A stretch of 64,000 nucleotides of DNA from an uncultured Sunxiuqinia sp. Lineage in GTDB: Bacteria > Bacteroidota > Bacteroidia > Bacteroidales > Prolixibacteraceae. The stretch is taken from positions 62,001 through 126,000 of the forward strand of contig NZ_CANLZV010000010.1 of the NCBI RefSeq assembly GCF_947495665.1, read 5' to 3'. The notes beneath the pieces were generated by a model that was not told the origin of the DNA, did not search any database, and worked only from the letters and a program-made list of their open reading frames with translations. Made by a program: the position numbers and the translations under genes. This document shows, one piece after another, positions 19,801-26,010 of the stretch (position 1 is the first letter of the stretch; every line of letters starts with the position of its first letter).

Positions 19801-19923
19801 CTCCATTTCCGGGTACAAATCAACCGGAATGTTGATGAGCGAGAACGCCCCCATCACCATGATGGCAACAAAAATCATGAAGGTAGTAACCGGTTTGTCA
19901 ACCGCACTTTTATATATACTCAT
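16804..19923 (-). CDS. RND efflux pump, inner-membrane subunit (HAE1-type, AcrB-like)
   Basis: The 1039-residue protein has the usual length and two-half layout of an AcrB-type pump. Near residue 395-402 GMVVDDAIVVLENI carries the paired aspartates of the proton relay in TM4, and GIVVKNGIVLVDF in the second half carries the conserved TM10 lysine. Large periplasmic loops follow TM1 and TM7. The AspAsp pair and missing metal-pump motifs favour hydrophobic/drug-type (HAE1) over CusA-type heavy-metal export. It works with the adaptor and outer membrane channel encoded upstream. The 39-base gap to the adaptor gene supports co-transcription. Confidence 0.93.
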   Translation of the reverse strand: MSIYKSAVDKPVTTFMIFVAIMVMGAFSLINIPVDLYPEMEPPYVSVMTTYSGANAADIETNVTKVLEDALNSVDKLKEISSTSSDNISVISLEFEWDANLDEATNDIRDVIDRMLDNLPDGVDRPTIFKFNTSMFPILFYAITAEESYPGLEKLIDEKVINPLNRVDGVGSVAMVGTPQRMVYVDVDPKRLDAYDLTLEQIGSVISGENRNLPLGNLKMGKIDYQIRVQGEFSESERINNLVVASRDGKQVFVKDVATVRDTLKDVTLEERINGETGVRLFVMKQSGANTVKVARQIKDRLEELKVTLPPDVKIQEIFDSSTFIKGSISNLSSTLMYAMIFVVLVVLFFLGRWRATFIIVLTIPISLIVSFVYLYLTGSSLNVISLTSLSIAIGMVVDDAIVVLENITRHVERGSSPREAAIYATNEVWMSVIITTLVVVAVFFPLTLVSGMTGVLFNQLGWIVTITVVTSTLAAISLTPMLASRMLKLSQKKKPRRFSWENTIEKWLYKFDLMYENLLRRLLHYKSMVIISTFLVFFGSLFLMKYIGSDFMPESDESQIQANIELQTGLRVEETAKVTRQLEATIRDRYPEVELISSSSGADDEGGFISMFSTTGSNIINLTLRLSDIDERERTVWQIADDFRAQVALLPEVVSSTISTSTQGLGGSGNTVDYEIYGYNFDVTNLYAEQVLDRLKRMDGAQDVTISRKNDKPELQIVLDRNKLSEHGLTTAQVSMFIRNRINGLVPSYYKEEGEEYDIKIRLEEKYRNSISDIQEMTIVTPAGQKIKLKELGKIEEYWSPPSIEHKRRERLVTISASPDGISLGELANRIKTETAQLDTPPEIVVSVGGAYEDQQESFMDLAMLFGLSLILVFIVMASQFESLRMPLIIMFSIPFAFTGVILALVITGTTLSVVAALGAVLLVGIVVKNGIVLVDFINLMRDRGVELYEAIALSGRSRLRPVLMTAATTILGMLPLAMSTGEGAEIWRPMGITVIGGLIFSTLVTMVIVPVMYAVLASRGERRKKEKVRQQFVFMDK

Positions 19924-19962
19924 AATTGTTGTTTCTTAAATTCTACATTATTTCTGATCAGA

Positions 19963-21027
19963 CTAGTTTACCACTTCAACCAGACCACCGTCCAACAAGC
20001 GGGCCTGACCTTCAACAATCACCTGATCGCCAATTGTTAACTGATCAGATATAACTTCCACCTTGTCATCGAAACGTTTTCCCAGCTGAACGTCAATCCG
20101 TTTTGCTCGGCCATTTTCCTCAACAAACAGGTAGCGGATGTTCGATCCCTGCATTTTCAGAATAGCTAAGGCCGGAAGTACAACTGCCTCGGTTTTCTCC
20201 AGACCAATGGTTACGCGACCAAACATTCCCGGACGAAGCTGCCCTTTGGGATTGTCAATACTTACTTCCACTTCAAAAGAGCGGCTTTGTGAGTCAATGG
20301 TCGGTGCAATACGGAAGATTTTGCCTTCAAAAGACTCTCCCGGAAAAACATCAAAGCGCAAGCTCACCGGCATTCCCAGTTCCACTTTAGGAAAGTATTT
20401 TTCGGAAACACTCACAATGGCTTTCAACTTATCTACCTGAATGACCGAAAGGATGGCTGCTTTACCCACCGTTGCCACCGGTGTTCCGGAATACATCTCG
20501 CCCGATTCAAAATACTTCCCTGAAATAACCGCGTTGAAAGGCGCCTTCAGAATGGTATTTTTTCTTAAAAAGTCAACATTTTCCTGAGCTGCTTCGTATT
20601 GTGCCTGCAATTGTTCGTATTGTTGCTGAGCAATACTTCCCAGTTTTTTCAGGGTATCCAGACGCGTATAGTCTGCCTTCAAATTATTCAGCTGAATTTC
20701 AGCCTGAATCAGTTGGGTGTCGTTCATCCGAACTAACTCCTGTCCTGCTTTCACGCGGTCGCCAAGCTCAACCCGAATAGTTTCAATACGTCCTGGCGAA
20801 GTCGGTGCCATATGCACTTCCTTAAAGGGCTCCAGAGTCGCTGTATATTCCACGGTTCGGGTAATTTCTTCAGCTCCCAATGTTGTTACACGTACCCTTT
20901 CGGTAACCACATCAGGAGTTTCCTTCACTTTTTTCTCCTGATCAGAAGAGCAAGCCCCCAGGCCAAACAACACCAATGCTCCCAGAGCTATACTGTAATT
21001 GAATCGTTTCATGTTTATTTGTTTCAT
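19963..21027 (-). CDS. RND efflux periplasmic adaptor lipoprotein (MFP)
   Basis: The 354-residue protein has a lipoprotein signal ending LFGLGACSSDQ, so the mature adaptor is probably lipid-anchored. After it come the membrane-proximal strand, a lipoyl-like half (IRVELGDRVKAGQELVRMND), a coiled-coil hairpin (about residues 105-150), the second lipoyl half (ILKAPFNAVISGKYFESGEMYS) and the beta-barrel domain (FPGESFEGKIFRIAPTID). It bridges the pump and the TolC-type channel. Two start codons are possible, 21027 and 21012 (MKRFNY); the second gives a more typical signal. The upstream channel gene ends 6 bases away. Confidence 0.92.
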   Translation of the reverse strand: MKQINMKRFNYSIALGALVLFGLGACSSDQEKKVKETPDVVTERVRVTTLGAEEITRTVEYTATLEPFKEVHMAPTSPGRIETIRVELGDRVKAGQELVRMNDTQLIQAEIQLNNLKADYTRLDTLKKLGSIAQQQYEQLQAQYEAAQENVDFLRKNTILKAPFNAVISGKYFESGEMYSGTPVATVGKAAILSVIQVDKLKAIVSVSEKYFPKVELGMPVSLRFDVFPGESFEGKIFRIAPTIDSQSRSFEVEVSIDNPKGQLRPGMFGRVTIGLEKTEAVVLPALAILKMQGSNIRYLFVEENGRAKRIDVQLGKRFDDKVEVISDQLTIGDQVIVEGQARLLDGGLVEVVN

Positions 21028-21033
21028 TGTTTT

Positions 21034-22332
21034 TTAAAGTTTTCCGGTTAACGTGTTTAATTGATTTTGGGCCTGCAGTAGCTCCAATGCAGCCTGCAGG
21101 TAGTCCGATTCGGCTTTGAGGTAGTTGTTATCGGCACTGGTTAACTCCAGACTCGATATCATGCCTTGCTCATATTTCTGTTTAAGGTTTTGGTACACCT
21201 CGCGCGAAACTTCAATGTTTGTTTGTTGATTTTTAAAGTTCTCCAATGCACTTTTCAGGTTAAAGCTCAACTGTTTATATTGAATGGCAAGTTGGTCTTC
21301 CAACAGGGCTTGCTCATTACGATAAGTTTCCAGATCAATCTTAGCTGCCCGCACTTTTGCCCTGCGCTCGCCACTTGAGAAAATCGGAATATTCATTTGC
21401 AGACCAACCATGTGCGTAGGAGCCATATCAAAAGCCGGCTTTAGAATTTTGTGGTTGAACGAATAGTAGCTGGACAAGGTAGGCAGGTAATTGGCTTTTT
21501 GCATGTCCACTTGATTTTCCTGCACTTCTCCCTGAGCCGTCATCAGCTGGTAGTCGATGTTCTCAGTTAGTTCAAATCCCTCCATCAGGCTTTGTTCAAA
21601 CGGATCATCAGCCAGCAATCCATCCAGTTCTTCGGTCAATTCCAACTCCGTATCGGCTTCAACTCCCAACTGCAAGCGCAACATATTCTCCGCCATCAGG
21701 TGTTGTCTCTCTGCCGATTTCACTGCATTTTTAAGCGAGTTCAGCTGAACCGACAATTGGTCCAACTCCACCTTTTCGGTCATTCCGAACTCCACCAAAG
21801 GGGCCGTTTTGTCATAGATGGCTTGCAGGTTTTTGACGTTTCCCTGCAGAATTTCCAGGGTCTCGCCAGAAACCAAAACCAGGTAATAACTTTCAACAAC
21901 CTGGCTAAGGACATTGCGCTCAGTCTTGGTCTGACTCTTCTCCGAAAGCTTTTGATACAACTTGGCCGTTTGAACACCCACCCAGTAGTTGGCGCTGAAA
22001 ATCAACTGCCCTACCGTTAAATTGAAACTACTGGTCGGGTCAATCGGAATTTGTGAGGCTGGTTGTCCCTCGGCAAACTGAATGGAAATTTCGGCTCCCA
22101 AAGCATTGTTATAATCCGCCGTAGCATCAACCTGTGGTAATCCAGCAGCAATTGTCTGCTTCAGCTGCTCTTGCGAAAGCTGCACCGAAAGCGCTGAGTT
22201 CTGGATATTTTTATTGAACTGCAAAGCATGTTGCTTCGCCTCGTTTAAGTCGATGGAAAGCTTGTCCTGAGCAATCGCTCCCTGAAAAAGGAGCGACGCC
22301 AGAACAAACAGCATAATCTGTTTTCTACTCAT
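21034..22332 (-). CDS. TolC-family outer membrane efflux protein
   Basis: The 432-residue protein has a signal peptide (MSRKQIMLFVLASLLFQGAIAQ) and the two internally repeated TolC halves: SIDLNEAKQHALQFNKNIQ near the start, and VGLQMNIPIFSSGERRAKVRAA, the OEP barrel strand followed by helix, near residue 300. Long helices dominate the rest. It forms the outer membrane exit duct of the pump. It is translated between the TetR gene (12 bases upstream) and the adaptor gene (6 bases downstream). Confidence 0.92.
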   Translation of the reverse strand: MSRKQIMLFVLASLLFQGAIAQDKLSIDLNEAKQHALQFNKNIQNSALSVQLSQEQLKQTIAAGLPQVDATADYNNALGAEISIQFAEGQPASQIPIDPTSSFNLTVGQLIFSANYWVGVQTAKLYQKLSEKSQTKTERNVLSQVVESYYLVLVSGETLEILQGNVKNLQAIYDKTAPLVEFGMTEKVELDQLSVQLNSLKNAVKSAERQHLMAENMLRLQLGVEADTELELTEELDGLLADDPFEQSLMEGFELTENIDYQLMTAQGEVQENQVDMQKANYLPTLSSYYSFNHKILKPAFDMAPTHMVGLQMNIPIFSSGERRAKVRAAKIDLETYRNEQALLEDQLAIQYKQLSFNLKSALENFKNQQTNIEVSREVYQNLKQKYEQGMISSLELTSADNNYLKAESDYLQAALELLQAQNQLNTLTGKL

Positions 22333-22344
22333 TGTTAATTGGTC

Positions 22345-22998
22345 TTAATTGTTTTCTGAATTAGTTATATACAACTCCGGCTGAACAAGCTGGAGCAAAT
22401 CACTATACTGTCTTTCAATTTTCTGATGTCCGCTCACCGTGCTTATTCCAATCAAATCATTTAGAATTAGCCGGTACATGGTATCTCCCAAAATAGCCTG
22501 ACTATAAGCCGGTGACACACGTGCTGCGCGTTCCGACATTTTCGAAATCAGGTTGAGATAGACCAAACGAAGATCCAGATTAGAACGAAACAGCCCCTGC
22601 TCAACTCCCCGCTCAATAATCGGACGAATCAGCCGGTACAACTGGTTGTTTCGAAGATCTTCCACCTTCTGGTACTGGACTGGACTCACCTTCTTCAGAT
22701 CAAGCAGGAAAGAAGGGTTTGTTTTTCGGACATTCTTGATCACATAATGAAAAAACTGAGCCAATTGCGGAAGCACCTCTACCTCAGCATCAATAGCTAG
22801 GCGTAAGCCTGTCAGAAACTTATGCCTGCCATAGTCCACAACCTGCTCCAACAACTCATTTCTACTTCGGATATGGAGATAAAGTGTCTTTTTGGAAATA
22901 CCGAGCATGGCCGAAATTTCGTTCACACTAACACTTTTAATCCCATATTTTAAGTAAAGCTGATAGGTCTTTTCTATTATTTTTTGATTATCGATCAT
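22345..22998 (-). CDS. TetR/AcrR-family regulator, efflux-operon proximal
   Basis: The 217-residue protein has an N-terminal helix-turn-helix, YGIKSVSVNEISAMLGISKKTLYLH with the TetR-typical KKTLYLHI ending, followed by an all-helical ligand domain. It lies 12 bases upstream of the tolC gene on the same strand, so it is most likely in the efflux operon. Which ligand it senses is unknown. Unusually it is preceded by a second TetR gene. Confidence 0.9.
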   Translation of the reverse strand: MIDNQKIIEKTYQLYLKYGIKSVSVNEISAMLGISKKTLYLHIRSRNELLEQVVDYGRHKFLTGLRLAIDAEVEVLPQLAQFFHYVIKNVRKTNPSFLLDLKKVSPVQYQKVEDLRNNQLYRLIRPIIERGVEQGLFRSNLDLRLVYLNLISKMSERAARVSPAYSQAILGDTMYRLILNDLIGISTVSGHQKIERQYSDLLQLVQPELYITNSENN

Positions 22999-23049
22999 AA
23001 ACCTCGAAAACTCTGGCGTTTTTAAAAGTTTTTAATGGGCTAAAAAAAT

Positions 23050-23649
23050 TTACGCTAACATTTCATCCACCAAATCAATTCCCTTGCGCGTTGAAATACC
23101 GCGAATAAAATTAATCATCATGCTTTGAAATACATCAGCAAACATGTATTCATCATGAGGGAAAATGGTTTCATCCGAAATCAGGTTAATTTGTTCGTAG
23201 AACAACTTGGATACAATATCCACATGAATTTCCTTTCGAAACAATCCCTCATTAATCCCCTTTCGGAGCTGGGTGTAAATCTGGTTGTAATTCTTTTTTT
23301 GATTTTCCTCATGCAACGGTTTCCAGATTTCCGGATAGTATTTCTTCAGGTCATGAAAAAACAACGGACTAATGCTATTAATGGCTTTAATTCCCTCCCT
23401 CATTGAAGTCAAAAGAATTTCTATCACATTGCCCGAACGGCTCATCACCTCCTGATTTTTTTGCTCTTGCTTCTGCATTAAAACCTTCATACAGGTATAA
23501 ACCAGCTCCGTCTTATCCTTAAAATTCTCGTAAACCGTCCGCTTCGAGATACCAATACCAACAGCAATATCATCCATGGTAACACTTCGGATACCAAATT
23601 TGAAAAACAAGCAGGTGGCCTCTTCTATTATTCGATCGCGTACTTCCAT
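23050..23649 (-). CDS. TetR/AcrR-family regulator, first gene of the efflux cluster
   Basis: The 199-residue protein has the helix-turn-helix FGIRSVTMDDIAVGIGISKRTVYENFKDK at residues about 18-46. The two TetR proteins share the DNA-binding layout but differ strongly in their ligand domains. It is 51 bases upstream of the second TetR gene. A full promoter overlapped by an inverted repeat lies just upstream (23667-23705), which fits autoregulation of the whole operon by one or both regulators. Confidence 0.9.
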   Translation of the reverse strand: MEVRDRIIEEATCLFFKFGIRSVTMDDIAVGIGISKRTVYENFKDKTELVYTCMKVLMQKQEQKNQEVMSRSGNVIEILLTSMREGIKAINSISPLFFHDLKKYYPEIWKPLHEENQKKNYNQIYTQLRKGINEGLFRKEIHVDIVSKLFYEQINLISDETIFPHDEYMFADVFQSMMINFIRGISTRKGIDLVDEMLA

Positions 23650-23666
23650 TTTAATTCAATTTCGGC

Positions 23667-23705
23667 CAAAAGTAGAGAAAACTATAAAAACCACCAAAGT
23701 TTTCT
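23667..23705 (-). promoter_or_regulatory. Efflux-operon promoter with overlapping palindrome
   Basis: On the minus strand TTTG (23695-23698), a 20-base spacer and TACTTTTG (23667-23674) form a full Bacteroidota promoter. The inverted repeat AGAAAACT (23676-23683) / AGTTTTCT (23698-23705) fills the spacer and -33 box, as expected for a TetR operator. Confidence 0.72.
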
Positions 23706-23784
23706 AACCAAAAAAAAGTTAAATGACCTATCCCGCACTGCTCCTTGCCCCAGGAGTGGACATCGGCTCATCACGCTGCATAAA

Positions 23785-23818
23785 AAAAGGCTGAGTTCAA
23801 TCTAAAACTCAGCCTTTT
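23785..23818 (-). terminator. Terminator of the TGS/kinase gene
   Basis: A perfect 13-bp stem (23785-23797 with 23806-23818) and 8-base loop end in a T run on the minus strand. It lies 76 bases past the kinase stop and upstream of the tetR promoter. Confidence 0.88.
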
Positions 23819-23893
23819 GAAGGACTTTATCAATTACAGCAAGGTCATTCTACAGCTAAGCAGACCGACCTTTGAAGCGATACCGAATCTGGG

Positions 23894-25558
23894 TTAATAC
23901 ATAAAACTACTGCCTCCCAAAAACTCCCGGATAAGTGAGGTTGGTGGAATTTCCGTGTCGTCAATGCTCTGAATGTAGCTGAAGAATTTCAGCAAGCGAT
24001 TGGCTTCGCTGTATTCCACCTGGTTCTCCGGCACATTCTTCAACAAGGGCTCAGCGTACTTTTTCAACACGGCCAGCTCATAAACCATGGCCGAATTGAA
24101 CATCACGTCCGCATTTTCCTGGTATGGGAAAATATTTTTCTCTTCGCCGTTTTTCACACTCGGCCAGCGCCGGATTGTCTCTGCAGCAGAATAGCCCCGA
24201 TACATACTATCGCGAATCATTCGCCGGATTAAGCGATTATCCGTCGTGGAAATATGGTTGTGGTCATCAAACGAAATTTGGGTAAGCGCCGATAAGAAGA
24301 TCCGGAAACTCTGCCCTTCATCCACATGCGGTGTCAATCCCGGGTTATTGCCGTGAATTCCTTCCACCAACAGCAAATGACCGTTTCCTAAACGGAGCTT
24401 TTCGCCGGAGTTCAGGCGCTTGCCAAGCGAAAAGTTAAACTTGGGCAGCTCCACCTCTTCACCATTAAACAGCTGAAGTAACTGCTCGTTGAAAAACTCA
24501 ATATCGATGGCTTCCAAGGCTTCAAAATCGTACTCCCCGTTGGCATCGAGCGGTGTTTTCTCGCGATCGACAAAGTAGTCATCCAGCGAAATCATATGCG
24601 GCACCAAGCCATTAACGGCAAGTTGTACCGCCAACCGCTTGGTAAAGGTGGTTTTCCCCGAGGCCGAAGGTCCGGCAATCAGGATCACCTTAATCTTATC
24701 GTGCAAGGCATCAATTTGGTTGGCAATTTCGGCAATCTTCTTTTCATGCAGGGCTTCCGATATTTTAATGATATCTCCACTTTTCCCTCGCGCCGTATAT
24801 TCATTCAACTTTCCTAAATCAGGCACATCCAGAATGCTGGCCCGTTGTTTATGTTCTTTGAACACACCAAAAAGCTTTTCCTGTTTGACAACCGGATAAA
24901 GCGTGTCAAAGTTATCGGGTTGCGGAACCTGCAACAACAAGCCATCAAAATAGCTTTCCAGGCCAAAGTTGGTCAGGTAGCCCGTTGCGGGGACATGGTG
25001 TCCGTAGAAATAATTGGCCAACCCATTCACAAAATAGAGGTAGCTAAACAATGTTCCTTGTTGCTCAAACAAACGGGCTTTTTCCTCCAGCCCTTGCTGA
25101 AGCAGAATATCGACAGCCTCAGTGGTAGGCATGCCGCGTTTTTCAATGGGTAGGTTACGCTCAACCCACAGTCGCATTTCGCTTTTCAATTCAAAAATAT
25201 CCGATTCTGTAATGGGGCGCTCCAGGCCAACCAGTTCGCAATAGTAACCTTGCGAAATTCCATTCATGATTTTTAGTTTCACCTGGGGAAAGGTTTCCTT
25301 TACCGCCACATAAAGCAGGAAAAGCAAAGAACGCGTGTACAAACGTCGTCCATCCGGATGCGAGTAATCGATGAAGCGAATGCGCTTGGATTTCACAACC
25401 GCAAAGGACAGTTCCTTCACTTTGTGGTTCACCAAAGCCCCGCAAACCGGGTTTTGCAACTTTATCTGAAGATCATCCTTGATCTCTTCCAGCGTGGTTC
25501 CTAAAGGATATGCTTTTGTTGTTTGGTTATTCTCACAATAAATTTCAATGGTTTTCAT
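23894..25558 (-). CDS. Nucleoside (uridine-type) kinase with ThrRS-like N-terminal domains
   Basis: The 554-residue protein starts with a TGS-like domain (IEIYCENNQTTKAYPLGTTL), then a region resembling the editing-domain part of threonyl-tRNA synthetase (about residues 65-200). The C-terminal half is a uridine kinase/phosphoribulokinase-type P-loop kinase: VILIAGPSASGKTTFTKRLA (Walker A near residues 294-302), ISLDDYFVDREKTP, and LLVEGIHGNNPGLTP. The synthetase catalytic core is absent. This fusion is widespread in Bacteroidota and other phyla and is annotated nucleoside kinase; the role of the N-terminal part is not established. Single-gene unit with its own terminator. Confidence 0.82.
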   Translation of the reverse strand: MKTIEIYCENNQTTKAYPLGTTLEEIKDDLQIKLQNPVCGALVNHKVKELSFAVVKSKRIRFIDYSHPDGRRLYTRSLLFLLYVAVKETFPQVKLKIMNGISQGYYCELVGLERPITESDIFELKSEMRLWVERNLPIEKRGMPTTEAVDILLQQGLEEKARLFEQQGTLFSYLYFVNGLANYFYGHHVPATGYLTNFGLESYFDGLLLQVPQPDNFDTLYPVVKQEKLFGVFKEHKQRASILDVPDLGKLNEYTARGKSGDIIKISEALHEKKIAEIANQIDALHDKIKVILIAGPSASGKTTFTKRLAVQLAVNGLVPHMISLDDYFVDREKTPLDANGEYDFEALEAIDIEFFNEQLLQLFNGEEVELPKFNFSLGKRLNSGEKLRLGNGHLLLVEGIHGNNPGLTPHVDEGQSFRIFLSALTQISFDDHNHISTTDNRLIRRMIRDSMYRGYSAAETIRRWPSVKNGEEKNIFPYQENADVMFNSAMVYELAVLKKYAEPLLKNVPENQVEYSEANRLLKFFSYIQSIDDTEIPPTSLIREFLGGSSFMY

Positions 25559-26010
25559 CAGCTCTTCTTTTTAGTTTTTTAGACATCTGACATAAGCTCA
25601 CCCCTCAACAATTCCCAGACCAAATCTGAAAAAAGCCGGGACTTATGTCATTTTCATCATCTCCGGGAAAAGAGATATTCACTGAACCATAGCAGGTTCA
25701 TAACACCGATGGTCGGTAGCCGGACCTGCCAGTACAGGCTTCATCAAAGGAACACCTGCGTTTCCAAGACATAATTTGCGCGATGCAAGCCCGTTTCCCT
25801 TGGTTCAGTTCGTTTTTCAATTCAAGGTTTATGCCCGCATATTCTGCTTCGACCTAAAAATGCGCTGCATCGACCTGCATCTCCGTTGCTTCCAGTTACA
25901 TTACTGGTTATTCAAGGTAGACGTCCATTTCTGGCTTAACATTTCTCCGGCATTGTCCTTCAATTATAAGAATCACAATTCCGTTTTCCTTCGGACATGA
26001 GATGATTTTG
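25559..26010. other. 452-base intergenic region without a supportable gene
   Basis: Contains the promoter of the kinase gene (not resolved to a consensus) and the 3' trailer of uvrA. An inverted repeat TGACATAAG (25588-25596) / CTTATGTCA (25642-25650) stands 30-92 bases upstream of the kinase start. One TTG-started frame of 74 codons (25776-26000) has no recognisable features and is not called. Confidence 0.5.

Noticed and set aside
19033-20040. A 335-codon plus-strand open frame opposite the RND pump gene
   Set aside because: It lies antisense to a clear RND pump with all motifs; its product has no domain and a His/Arg/Asn-rich composition typical of a reverse-strand shadow.
23894-25558. 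ThrRS-like domains fused to a kinase as a new architecture
   Set aside because: The TGS/SAD-like plus uridine-kinase arrangement is widespread and already annotated as nucleoside kinase.
25776-26000. A 74-codon open frame in the 452-base gap
   Set aside because: It starts with TTG, has no recognised domain and no promoter or neighbour support.
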